From an uncultured Paracoccaceae bacterium (GTDB lineage Bacteria > Pseudomonadota > Alphaproteobacteria > Rhodobacterales > Rhodobacteraceae): DNA of 64,000 nucleotides. Location of the stretch: assembly GCA_947499715.1 (NCBI GenBank), contig CANMPL010000001.1, forward strand, positions 707,011 to 771,010. The letters run 5' to 3'. Position numbers and translations under genes: made by a program. Every line of letters starts with the position of its first letter. The first letter of the stretch is position 1. Of the stretch, positions 47,295-55,299 are shown in pieces. Below the pieces are notes generated by a model, which was not told the origin of the DNA, did no database searches, and saw nothing but the letters and a program-made list of their open reading frames with translations.

Positions 47295-47908
47295 TTCCAC
47301 CGTCACAAAAGCAAGCTGAAGCCATGGGCGAGTTGGGCCGCGAGATCGCCCGGTTCGGGCAAGGTGCGGCGCGGCGCGAGGCGCTGGACCCTGCAACGCG
47401 CCCTTTGCCGCCCTATGACTGCCCGACCGGCACCTGTGCCACCGACAAGCGCTGCGAAGAGGTGCAGCCCGGAGATACAATCGCCCCCGACAGCCGCGAA
47501 CATATTGAACGCAACAGCTGCAACCGCTGCCCGACGCGCAACCCCGATCCCGTGATGCACACGGTTGAGCGGTTGTTCGGGCTTACCGAAAAGGAAGAGT
47601 TGTCGCATTATGAGGATTCCGAGGGCAACCACTGGCAACATGACAACTGGCTGACGGCCCCCCGTTATCACGGTGATGCGGGTATTGGCGCGCGCGACGC
47701 CCCGAACATGACGTTCCGGGTGGTGCTGGCAATGGGCGGCGGACGCGGCTGGCAATGTCGCTATTATGGTGGCGCACTGGATGACACCAGTCTTGATCTG
47801 GGCACTTTTGACTATGCTGACGGTGGCACCTCTGCCCATGTGAACATGGATGTGAGCCCGCATAACGCAAATCCCAATTATGCACCCAACCTAACCGAGA
47901 CGTTTTGA
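47291..47908 (+). CDS. Candidate T6SS effector, no known domain
   Basis: This 205-residue protein starts inside the adaptor stop (ATGA) and has no signal peptide. Residues about 43-82 are Cys-rich (YDCPTGTCATDKRCEEVQPG, NSCNRCPTRNP), which may form a metal knot. The C-terminal half has WQHDNWLTAPRYHGDAGIGA, FRVVLAMGGGRGWQCRYYGG and AHVNMDVSPHNANPNY, with several His, Asp and Asn residues, but no catalytic family that I recognise. The position after a DUF4123 adaptor is the evidence for effector status. It could instead be a structural accessory. Confidence 0.5.
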   Translation: MIPPSQKQAEAMGELGREIARFGQGAARREALDPATRPLPPYDCPTGTCATDKRCEEVQPGDTIAPDSREHIERNSCNRCPTRNPDPVMHTVERLFGLTEKEELSHYEDSEGNHWQHDNWLTAPRYHGDAGIGARDAPNMTFRVVLAMGGGRGWQCRYYGGALDDTSLDLGTFDYADGGTSAHVNMDVSPHNANPNYAPNLTETF

Positions 47909-47911
47909 TCC

Positions 47912-48508
47912 GTGACACAGCCTCTTGATCCTTCTGATGGTGTTTTTCGTCTGGGCGACGGCCTGACCCTTGCTGAAATCTGGACCGGCCTGCATAGCGA
48001 TGCTGTGCAATGGCAGCGGGCGGGCTTTGCACCCGATACAACGCGCCAACGGGCCGCGATTACCGACAATACGCGCGCCTTGCTGCTGGCCTTGACCGAC
48101 TGCCCCGTGACTCGGTGGAAGACCTTCCTGGATGCGCAAGGCGTGACCCAGATCGGGGCCATTGCGCTGTCATGGTGCGACAAGGCCGACCTGAAGCTGG
48201 TGGCCGCAGTATTTCTGAACGGGATAGAGACCCCGGCGCAGATTGATGAACGCGCAGCGGGACTTTTGAACCCAACCTTATTGCCGCGCTCCCGGTCTCT
48301 TTTGGAAATGGCGGATACCGTTGGCTTTGATGTGAGTTCCCTTGTGCTTGCCACTTTGGGGAGTCCGGATCCGTTGATCATGGATGCTTCGCCGGTTTGG
48401 TTGTCCGATCTGCCTGCGATGGTTGGGTCCGTGTTGCTTAGGCGCTACGATCCCAGCGTGTCGGCGCTGCCTTCGCACGTTCTGGAAGACTGGAACGCCG
48501 CCGCCTGA
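47912..48508 (+). CDS. Candidate immunity protein of the VgrG cluster
   Basis: This 198-residue protein starts at GTG 47912, 3 bp after the candidate effector's stop. It is mostly alpha-helical, without a signal peptide or membrane helix, and rich in Leu and Ala (NTRALLLALTDCPVTRWKTF, ADLKLVAAVFLNGIETPAQI, LLEMADTVGFDVSSLVLATL). I recognise no family. As the last gene of the unit, directly behind the likely effector, it is the natural immunity candidate; a DUF2169/DUF6931-like accessory role is the alternative, and its fold resembles the latter only loosely. Confidence 0.5.
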   Translation: MTQPLDPSDGVFRLGDGLTLAEIWTGLHSDAVQWQRAGFAPDTTRQRAAITDNTRALLLALTDCPVTRWKTFLDAQGVTQIGAIALSWCDKADLKLVAAVFLNGIETPAQIDERAAGLLNPTLLPRSRSLLEMADTVGFDVSSLVLATLGSPDPLIMDASPVWLSDLPAMVGSVLLRRYDPSVSALPSHVLEDWNAAA

Positions 48509-49405
48509 CCGGCCTAAGGACGCCATCACTTTAGGCCCAAGACCGCCAAGTCAAATTGACAGCTTGTCGCCGAATCGTCACCGCGTTCGTTGTGTGGAAG
48601 CGATTGATCTAAGACAGGATTTTGAGGTGAACGCTCCATGGGAGCAGGACGCGCTCGGGTCAGATGACATCGAGCTAGTGGAGAAGTTTTCAGGGCAAAG
48701 TCACCAGATGTTGACCACGAGGCATTATTATACCCTTGGACCGAGACCATCGCGGGCAGGACGATGAGGACCAACGCGGATAGTTGAAGACCCCGCCGCC
48801 CCAAAACGGTCCAGGTCAAACCGGTTCCCGAACCGGAGACCTGGAAGGTATTTCATTGTTGTTCGCTCTTGCTCAGCCTCTAAGGACACACGCCACGCAT
48901 GCCGAAAACATGCAAGAATCGCGCCATGTGAGTCCAAACCTTGTGTATCAAGGCCATCGGACCCCCGAATGTAAGACCGTATGATCGGAAGCTCTGCCCT
49001 GCGGCCAAACTTCAGGATTCATTTGGCCGGTTTTGGGTCGGATTGTCCAGAGATTAGCAAGAACACACAGCGTGAATAGTTGGCCGGATTGACGCGTCTT
49101 TTGGTATAGGGGGCGGGAAGCCGACCTTCGCTGCTTAAGCAAAAGGGTTCGGGTCCCAAAAAGAAAACGGACATTCAAACCAAAAGAAACGCTGCCGCTG
49201 ATGGCAAGCGCGACTCTTGCTAGATGTTTTTGCACAACCCTCTTGATGAAAACAGATTTTAGTAGGGATTGAGCTTTGAGGAAGAACACTGTATTTAGGG
49301 CGTCCCCAAGGAATCTAAAGAAGAAAAATACTATATCTAGAGCTTGAATGCTTCGGTTCGACCGCACATTTATTGTAGAACATTTAGGAAACAGTGAGGC
49401 AAATC
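48509..49405. other. 900-bp gene-poor stretch between the T6SS cluster and the defence island
   Basis: No gene can be supported. A minus-strand frame of 139 codons (48948-49367) lacks coding character. The plus strand near 48600-48765 reads SDDIELVEKFSGQSHQ, perhaps a relic. A nested inverted repeat lies at 48811-48844. The low-GC section from about 49200 leads into the defence island and probably holds its promoter. Confidence 0.4.
48811..48844. repeat. Nested inverted repeat (two stacked 7-bp stems)
   Basis: CCAGGTC (48811-48817) pairs with GACCTGG (48838-48844), and inside it CCGGTTC (48821-48827) pairs with GAACCGG (48830-48836), with only small gaps of three, two and one bases. It would fold into one strong hairpin. 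It is not next to a stop codon, so a terminator role is unsure; a recombination or protein-binding site is possible. Confidence 0.5.
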
Positions 49406-50509
49406 ATGTCAGCCCAGAGACTTTCTATCTTTTCGTGTGACAACGGCGATGCTTCGTTGATCGAGGCCCACGGCTGGGTGATTATGACAGACATAAATTA
49501 TCGCGCTGAAGCCCGCGATGCGAAGAGCGACGCTTTGGATTTTGCGCCCAAGGTCAGAAACGCGTGCAAAGACGACAAGCTTGATATCTTTGTATTGACG
49601 CATCCGGACGAAGATCACCTAGGAGGTTTCGGAGAAATCTTCCATCTTGGAAAGCCGGACGACCGCGACGCTGATCCCGATGAGGGTGATGTTTTAATAT
49701 TGGTCGATGAGATTTGGTGCAGCGAATACTCTGCCAACCCAAACTATACGACAGATAAGTCCAAGCCGATTTTGGACGAGATCAAGCGCAGAAAGGCATT
49801 ACAAGGAACAGATGCGGGAAACCGGGATGGAAACCGGTTGAAGGTTTTGACAGCCGGTTCCGGTTCGAAAAACACCCTTTGTAACGGCATTGAGTGGCGG
49901 CTCTTGGCCCCAAACGCTTCCGAAGGAAACATCCCCAAGGCGAAAGAGGGTGAACCCAAGAATTCATCGAACCCGGCAAGTCTTGTAATCCAGTGGACGG
50001 TTACTGTTAGGGGGCGAAAATCCGTATTTTTATTAGCCGGGGACACAACAGTAGATATATGGGAACGGCTCAACAGAGAAATGACCGCAGAACAGCTTGA
50101 GTGGGATGTTTTGCTTACACCACATCATTGTTCCAGACATTCTCTCGGTAAAAAAACAGTCAATAATGGTGTTGAATCTTTTGAATGGTCAGATGCCGCA
50201 TACGACGGTTTAGACCATCCGAGGTCCGGAAAGTCTCATATTGTTGCCTCCTCGCGAAAATTTGGACAAAAGCACCCACCACACCCAGAAGCACGCGACA
50301 AGTATCGGAAGATGCTAGCAAGAGGCGGCGATGTCACCCAAGCTGTAAGGGACCGGTTTAAGTGCACTGCAGGTGCACAAGGCGAAAAACCCGGAGATGT
50401 TGTCTTCAACTTCACTGCAAGCGGCATGACGCTTGCAGTTGCCTTGGCGGCACCCACAATCGGTACCCCCACCACCTCCGCTGCGGCAGGCGGCGGCGGC
50501 TACGGATGA
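49406..50509 (+). CDS. Metallo-beta-lactamase-fold hydrolase with Gly-rich C-terminal tail
   Basis: This 367-residue protein has the MBL metal motif HxDxDH as THPDEDHLGGFG (His66, Asp68, Asp70, His71), then LLAGDTTVDIW and LLTPHHCSRHSLG, which fit the later metal ligands in the ComEC-like branch. A C-terminal region has GDVTQAVRDRFKCTAGAQGE, and the chain ends in TTSAAAGGGGYG. ATG 49406 has GAGGCAAATC before it; a GTG at 49394 is possible. It overlaps the E2-E1-JAB gene (ATGA), so the two work as a unit. Substrate unknown; hydrolysis of a nucleic acid or nucleotide is plausible for this branch. Confidence 0.85.
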   Translation: MSAQRLSIFSCDNGDASLIEAHGWVIMTDINYRAEARDAKSDALDFAPKVRNACKDDKLDIFVLTHPDEDHLGGFGEIFHLGKPDDRDADPDEGDVLILVDEIWCSEYSANPNYTTDKSKPILDEIKRRKALQGTDAGNRDGNRLKVLTAGSGSKNTLCNGIEWRLLAPNASEGNIPKAKEGEPKNSSNPASLVIQWTVTVRGRKSVFLLAGDTTVDIWERLNREMTAEQLEWDVLLTPHHCSRHSLGKKTVNNGVESFEWSDAAYDGLDHPRSGKSHIVASSRKFGQKHPPHPEARDKYRKMLARGGDVTQAVRDRFKCTAGAQGEKPGDVVFNFTASGMTLAVALAAPTIGTPTTSAAAGGGGYG

Positions 50510-52803
50510 TCTGCGACCAACGAGGGCTGGCAGAATTCCCTCGAAACGTGCTGTGGGAGTTATCGCGCATCAGCCGTTCTGGTCCGGTGGATGAAGAAAG
50601 CATTTGTGCGTCCGAAGATTCAGACGGACGTTTCATTGTGCAGTTCGACATAAAGACTGATGTCCTGCTTGATGAGAAGGACACCGCCATACTCGACATA
50701 GAGCCTGTGGTATTTAGATATCCCGGGAAGGATCTTGTGGGGCGCGTCGCTCCTGTCGTCTCAAGTGGACGGGGCGACTTTCCACGAAGTCTGCAACACC
50801 TGATCACTTCTGGGACAGATGAGCCTGCCTTATTCTGCTTGGCGCGGGCAGGACTACAACCCATCTATGAGCATGTGGGAATTGAGGGGGTTATTGCTAG
50901 GCTTGTCGACTGGTTCCGCGACGCGAAAACGAAGTCCTATCACGCCGATGGATGGGAGCCAGTTCCAGTTGTTTGGCCGGAAAAACCTATCCTTGGCTAC
51001 TTAAATCCGAAAACTCTCCAGGAGCATGCTGCCGCGAACCCAAGTGGTGGTTACGCTTACATCCGTGCTCAGATAAATCGCAATTATCTCGACGGGGTCT
51101 TCATTCACGCGGAGCTCCCAATAATTGATCTGAAGAACAGCGAAGCTGTCGACCAAGCCAAAGAACTGTTTGCTACGCTTGAGGAAGACAAGACCTCTCA
51201 CATCCCAGCAGTATTCTGTTGGACGGATGCTGATCAGCCAGACGATTTTCCATACTTCAACACATGGACTAGTGTCGAAAGTATCGTTCAGGGAGCTGAA
51301 AAAGCTAAGCTTGCTCCTCATCTGACAACAGCAATGCAGCACTTGCACATTAAGTTCGGCGTGAACTGTGACACAGACAAGGCAGGAAATCGTGCAGTCA
51401 TATTGATTCTTGGTATTTGGCGTCCTGTACCAATTGACCCCACGATCGTCGGTCTGTCGAAAGATGATAAAGCGCGTCGACTAGAGCTCAGGACCTATTA
51501 CCTTGAACGCGACCTTTCTGATTACATGAATAGATGGGACACCCTCTCGGTTGTTAAGCCATTTGTTGGGATGGTGCCTCCGATTGGCGAAACACTTGCT
51601 GCTGTATCTGGTGAGGAACCCCTCCCATCTTTCACATTAATCGGTGCTGGCGCTCTGGGAAGCGCATTTGTGGATTACGCCTCCAGAGGCGGTGCGACAA
51701 GTTTCTCAGTCTACGACGACGATATGCTGCTTGCTCATAATTTGGCGAGACACCGTGGTACCGAACAGCTGATGCGGTACGGCAAGGCTGATGTAGCTGC
51801 AGTGCTGGCCAGTCAGCGAGTGCAAGGCGCTCGCGTGACACCACATGCTGAGAACATTCTAAACGTTGGTCTTGAAGACTTTTGCAAGGAACTCGAAAAA
51901 GCCGAAATGGTGATCGACACCTCTGCGGATGCCCAGGTCAGACGGAGGTTGTCTTTGGGTTGGGGAAGTGCAGCGAAAGTCTTTAGGACAGAGATTTTTC
52001 AAGAGGGACGTTTGGGTCTCAGCTATGTGACCGCTTTGGGTAACGATCACAATCTAACAATGATGCATATGCAGCTGATCGCACACGCTAAGCACATCAC
52101 AGCTGTAAGGGATTGGCTCAAATATGAAGCAACAAACTCTTTCTTAGATAACGAACTTATTCTCGGCTTCGGCTGCAGTTCGATGACCACAAAGATGCCA
52201 GCCTACAAAGTCGATGCACATGCATCGGCTTCGTTCGCATTCTGCAGAAAATACACAAATGGGCTCTCGAAACCCGCCATACTTTTGAATTGCATTGATG
52301 ACGATGGATTGCCCCAAGGCGCAACGGAGTGGCATCCTTCACCAATTGCAACTTTCGGCCCTACTGACGAGACCGCACACTGGACAGTGCTCGTTTCTCA
52401 ATCCGTTCTGGAATTGCTGCACGACCTACGACTGGAGCATGCACCTGATGAAACGGGTGGGTACCTCTACGGCGGGATAGATGAACACTTATCGCAGATT
52501 TATGTTGTTGCGGCTTCCAGCCAGCCACCTGACACAGTTGCGTCGCCGACATGCCTCAAGCTTGGTCGGTGGGGACAAACCCCATGGGAAAAGAGTTTCG
52601 TTCGAAGAACACGGGGGCGGCTTTCAGTCATTGGCACCTGGCACTCACACCCAAACTCATCACCCACTGCATCTACCCGTGATTGGAAAACGGTCAAAGG
52701 TTTTGTCGCAGAGGATTTATTAAGGGCGCTTCCCACGCTAATGGCCATCACTGGCTCACAAGAAGACCGCGTGTATGTACTTGATGCAACAGTCGAGATT
52801 TGA
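50506..52803 (+). CDS. Triple fusion: E2-like, E1/ThiF and JAMM (JAB) deconjugase domains
   Basis: This 765-residue protein holds three parts of a ubiquitin-like pathway. Residues about 1-155: E2-like domain with candidate catalytic Cys111 in ALFCLARAGLQP, followed by the typical helix IARLVDWFRDA. Residues about 160-360: linking region of unknown fold. Residues about 375-600: E1/ThiF domain with the nucleotide loop TLIGAGALGSAFVDY (380-386), acidic VYDDDMLLAHNLARH, Asp471 in MVIDTSADAQVRR, and Cys557 in GFGCSSMTT as a possible thioester site. Residues about 645-765: JAMM peptidase with Glu649 (DETGGYLYGG) and an exact HxHx7SxxD (His713, His715, Ser723, Asp726). It overlaps the MBL gene. Cap2/Cap3 of CBASS are relatives, but no cyclase gene is here. 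Confidence 0.88.
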   Translation: MICDQRGLAEFPRNVLWELSRISRSGPVDEESICASEDSDGRFIVQFDIKTDVLLDEKDTAILDIEPVVFRYPGKDLVGRVAPVVSSGRGDFPRSLQHLITSGTDEPALFCLARAGLQPIYEHVGIEGVIARLVDWFRDAKTKSYHADGWEPVPVVWPEKPILGYLNPKTLQEHAAANPSGGYAYIRAQINRNYLDGVFIHAELPIIDLKNSEAVDQAKELFATLEEDKTSHIPAVFCWTDADQPDDFPYFNTWTSVESIVQGAEKAKLAPHLTTAMQHLHIKFGVNCDTDKAGNRAVILILGIWRPVPIDPTIVGLSKDDKARRLELRTYYLERDLSDYMNRWDTLSVVKPFVGMVPPIGETLAAVSGEEPLPSFTLIGAGALGSAFVDYASRGGATSFSVYDDDMLLAHNLARHRGTEQLMRYGKADVAAVLASQRVQGARVTPHAENILNVGLEDFCKELEKAEMVIDTSADAQVRRRLSLGWGSAAKVFRTEIFQEGRLGLSYVTALGNDHNLTMMHMQLIAHAKHITAVRDWLKYEATNSFLDNELILGFGCSSMTTKMPAYKVDAHASASFAFCRKYTNGLSKPAILLNCIDDDGLPQGATEWHPSPIATFGPTDETAHWTVLVSQSVLELLHDLRLEHAPDETGGYLYGGIDEHLSQIYVVAASSQPPDTVASPTCLKLGRWGQTPWEKSFVRRTRGRLSVIGTWHSHPNSSPTASTRDWKTVKGFVAEDLLRALPTLMAITGSQEDRVYVLDATVEI

Positions 52804-52806
52804 AGT

Positions 52807-53433
52807 TTATCTAGCAGGAGAGGATGGCGGCGTCCGAAGATACTCGGCAAATGCCTCGCGCGCATAGTGCCTACCAAATCTAACCATGCGGATAGTGAAA
52901 ACCAAAGCGGTCGCCGCAAGTAGCAGCGCAATCGAGTACTTATCGCGATGAAATCCCAGAACCATAGTCGCTGCCATGAGGAACGCGACTGCCGTTCCGC
53001 GCATCAACCCATAGGTTCGGTTGAATTTTTCCACACGGTCGACACTTCCATGTTGACGAATGTGTACGAACAGTTCGCGCATTTGCCCACGACCTTCGCC
53101 GAACGCAGTGGCTGTGTTCTCATCAAAGTCAGCCGCGAGTTTTAGCTGCAGACGCTCCCGTTGCTCCTGGTTCAAGAGATTGGACGAAGCGCTCATAACA
53201 GATTCAGTCGGCCAGCCGCCCAAACACTTCCACACAATGAGCTCCCAAGCGTTGCCGCCTGCCTGAACAAAATGGCCGGCAATAAACGCCAGAATGAGCA
53301 TCAGTCCGAGATCACCAAGGCTCAGAGTGTTTGTGATGCTGGGCAAGATTTCTGGGAATATCAACGCCAGCGTGACAACCAACACGCTGCCGGGTACGAT
53401 CACGCCAGTGTATTCATAGGGATCAAATTTCAC
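52807..53433 (-). CDS. Membrane protein of the defence island
   Basis: This 208-residue protein starts at GTG 53433 with AAGGA ten bases upstream. It has two N-terminal helices (IVPGSVLVVTLALIFPEILP and LGDLGLMLILAFIAGHFVQA), a soluble middle of about 80 residues (QEQRERLQLKLAADFDENTA), and two C-terminal helices (GTAVAFLMAATMVLGF and YSIALLLAATALVFTIRMV). It converges on the E2-E1-JAB gene, with 3 bp between stops. I do not recognise the family; four-helix membrane proteins are common in defence loci, but a role here is only a guess. Confidence 0.65.
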   Translation of the reverse strand: MKFDPYEYTGVIVPGSVLVVTLALIFPEILPSITNTLSLGDLGLMLILAFIAGHFVQAGGNAWELIVWKCLGGWPTESVMSASSNLLNQEQRERLQLKLAADFDENTATAFGEGRGQMRELFVHIRQHGSVDRVEKFNRTYGLMRGTAVAFLMAATMVLGFHRDKYSIALLLAATALVFTIRMVRFGRHYAREAFAEYLRTPPSSPAR

Positions 53434-53698
53434 TCTTTGGTATTCCTTGACGTTCAGTTCTACTTATCCGAGTTGTTTATTCTACAAAAGTTCATGCGCC
53501 GTTGGAGTACTAAACTGCATGTTTTCTTTATCTTAACACTGATGTCTAGTCGCTCGTTCCGACGAGTTGGCTCTTTAGATGTTTAAACGGCTTTCGTGGG
53601 ATCGTATGAACCAAGTACCACCTGTATTCTGATGTGACCACGCTTGAGCGAAACTCTGTTGTGTCGCGTGCCGATTTGCGATCCACTTGATTTGTTTG
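53434..53698. other. Divergent gap before the reverse transcriptase gene
   Basis: This 265-bp AT-rich region separates the membrane protein from the reverse transcriptase gene and should hold both promoters. Some defence RTs use a nearby non-coding RNA; I see only a weak CTCGT/ACGAG stem near 53554 and cannot claim one. Confidence 0.3.
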
Positions 53699-55255
53699 AT
53701 GACAGAAAGAAACGCTATTGTGACACTTGATGCCAACTCGGTCGAATGGGCCGTTGACTTCGTATCTGAACACTCGGACGGTGATCTGTTCCCACGGGTC
53801 CTCGAAATGCGAGCAATTAATGCCCAAAAGGCGGAGCTAGTCGCAGAGATCGCAGGCAAGGATCTCAATCAACTTCCGCCAGGTGGATCGCGCCGTTTCA
53901 TTGTCCCAAAGGACGAAATTTCTTACCGACAAGCGACCCAACTCGACCCTCAAGACGCAATCGTGTTGGCAGCCATTACTCACCAGTTTGGAGAGGGCAT
54001 CGAGTCGCGTCGGCAGCCAATCGACACAGTTTTCAGTTACCGCTTCAATCCAACTAAGGAGCACGGACTTTACGCGAGCCAATCCGGATGGAACGACTTT
54101 TGGGCGAAGGCAAAAGATCTTTCAGACGAACACGAGCTGGTGCTCTACTGTGATATTTCTGATTTCTATAACCAAATTTATCACCATGTCGTAGAAAACC
54201 AACTCATAGCGTCACAGTTCACAAATCAAGCCACAAAATGGGTAATAAAACTTCTCGAGAGTACGACGGCCGGTGTGTCGCGCGGTGTCCCAATCGGTCC
54301 CCATCCCATCCATCTTTTGGCCGAAGCTTCCTTGATCCCCATTGACAACAGTCTTTCTGCTCAGGGGCTAAACTTCATAAGATATGCAGATGATATTCTT
54401 GTGTTTTGTGATAGCCAAAATGATGCTCGGAAAGCTCTTAGTCTTGTCGCAAAGGTGCTTGATCAGCAGCAAAGGCTGACTTTGCAACGACATAAGACTC
54501 GTTTCCTGACACCTAGTGAATGTATCTCGCTATGTGAAAGTATGGTCGAAGACCGCCCTATCAATCGAAATGAACGGAAACTCCTGAGGGTTGTGCAAAG
54601 GTACTCAAGTGGTAACCCGTACAAGACTATATCATTTGGCGCGATCTCCGAGAGTGATTGGAATACGGTCAGCGGCGCGGACATTTCTGGTATTGTTGAG
54701 GAATATCTTGCCGCAAATCCGACGGACTACATACGATTGAGGTGGTTGTATCGACGTTTAGCGCAAGTTGGGCATCCAGGAGCAATTCGGGTATCGATTG
54801 AAAGGCTGTCGGACCTTGCTCCCTGTCTCGCTGGAATCTGCAATTACATTGCCTCAGTTCAGAACGTGGAACAGGAGGATTGGGTAAGTCTGGGCCAAGA
54901 GTTAATTTCGTTGGCAACGAGTGATGAATTTCTGGAAAATGAGTACTTCCGTCTTTCAATCTTTAGTCTTTTCTCTCGCAACCCAACTTTGAACCACATA
55001 GCAGATCTGATCGCGTTATTTCAGTCTGCAGACCCCTATCTACGACGAGAGATTGTATTAGCTGCACGGAATGGTGGTGGCATAGATTGGTTGCGTGAGC
55101 TCAAAGAGTCCTTTTCAACAATGGACGTCTGGCAACAACGTGCCTTCATCTACTCCTGTTCTGAGCTGCCGTCGGACGAGCGCAAGTACTTCCTTGCAAG
55201 GTTCCCTCAAGCGCGGCCCTTCGACAAAGTTCTTGCAAAGTGGGCGAAGACGTAG
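53699..55255 (+). CDS. Defence-type reverse transcriptase with helical C-terminal extension
   Basis: This 518-residue protein has a reverse transcriptase core: LVLYCDISDFYNQIYHH (catalytic Asp152), TAGVSRGVPIGPHPIHLL, and FIRYADDILVFCD with the YADD box at 229-232. The N-terminal part (residues 1-100) and the region after 290 differ from group II intron and retron RTs: no maturase domain is seen, and residues about 330-518 are helical with repeat-like character (RLRWLYRRLAQVGHPGAIRV, FRLSIFSLFSRNPTLNHIAD, RREIVLAARNGGGIDWLREL). That plan matches the Abi/UG class of antiphage RTs with HEAT-like tails. I start at ATG 53699; a TTG at 53687 is possible. Class assignment needs a tree. Confidence 0.85.
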   Translation: MTERNAIVTLDANSVEWAVDFVSEHSDGDLFPRVLEMRAINAQKAELVAEIAGKDLNQLPPGGSRRFIVPKDEISYRQATQLDPQDAIVLAAITHQFGEGIESRRQPIDTVFSYRFNPTKEHGLYASQSGWNDFWAKAKDLSDEHELVLYCDISDFYNQIYHHVVENQLIASQFTNQATKWVIKLLESTTAGVSRGVPIGPHPIHLLAEASLIPIDNSLSAQGLNFIRYADDILVFCDSQNDARKALSLVAKVLDQQQRLTLQRHKTRFLTPSECISLCESMVEDRPINRNERKLLRVVQRYSSGNPYKTISFGAISESDWNTVSGADISGIVEEYLAANPTDYIRLRWLYRRLAQVGHPGAIRVSIERLSDLAPCLAGICNYIASVQNVEQEDWVSLGQELISLATSDEFLENEYFRLSIFSLFSRNPTLNHIADLIALFQSADPYLRREIVLAARNGGGIDWLRELKESFSTMDVWQQRAFIYSCSELPSDERKYFLARFPQARPFDKVLAKWAKT

Positions 55256-55299
55256 GCTGGTTTGCCTCTCGTTTAAGTGAGCCTTTCGCCGCAATCCAT

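Noticed and set aside
40235..48508. Complete type VI secretion system
   Set aside because: Only cargo genes (vgrG, PAAR, adaptor and small genes) are present; no sheath, ATPase, baseplate or membrane-complex genes.
48948..49367. Minus-strand frame of 139 codons
   Set aside because: Composition is not protein-like (runs of Phe, then basic residues), no ribosome site and no family resemblance.
49406..52803. Type II CBASS locus
   Set aside because: E1/E2 and JAB domains suggest Cap2/Cap3, but no CD-NTase cyclase or cell-killing effector of CBASS type is nearby, and all domains are on one chain with an MBL partner.
53434..55255. Retron or group II intron
   Set aside because: No maturase or HNH domain, no convincing msr/msd-type RNA upstream, and the long helical C-terminus fits Abi/UG RTs better.
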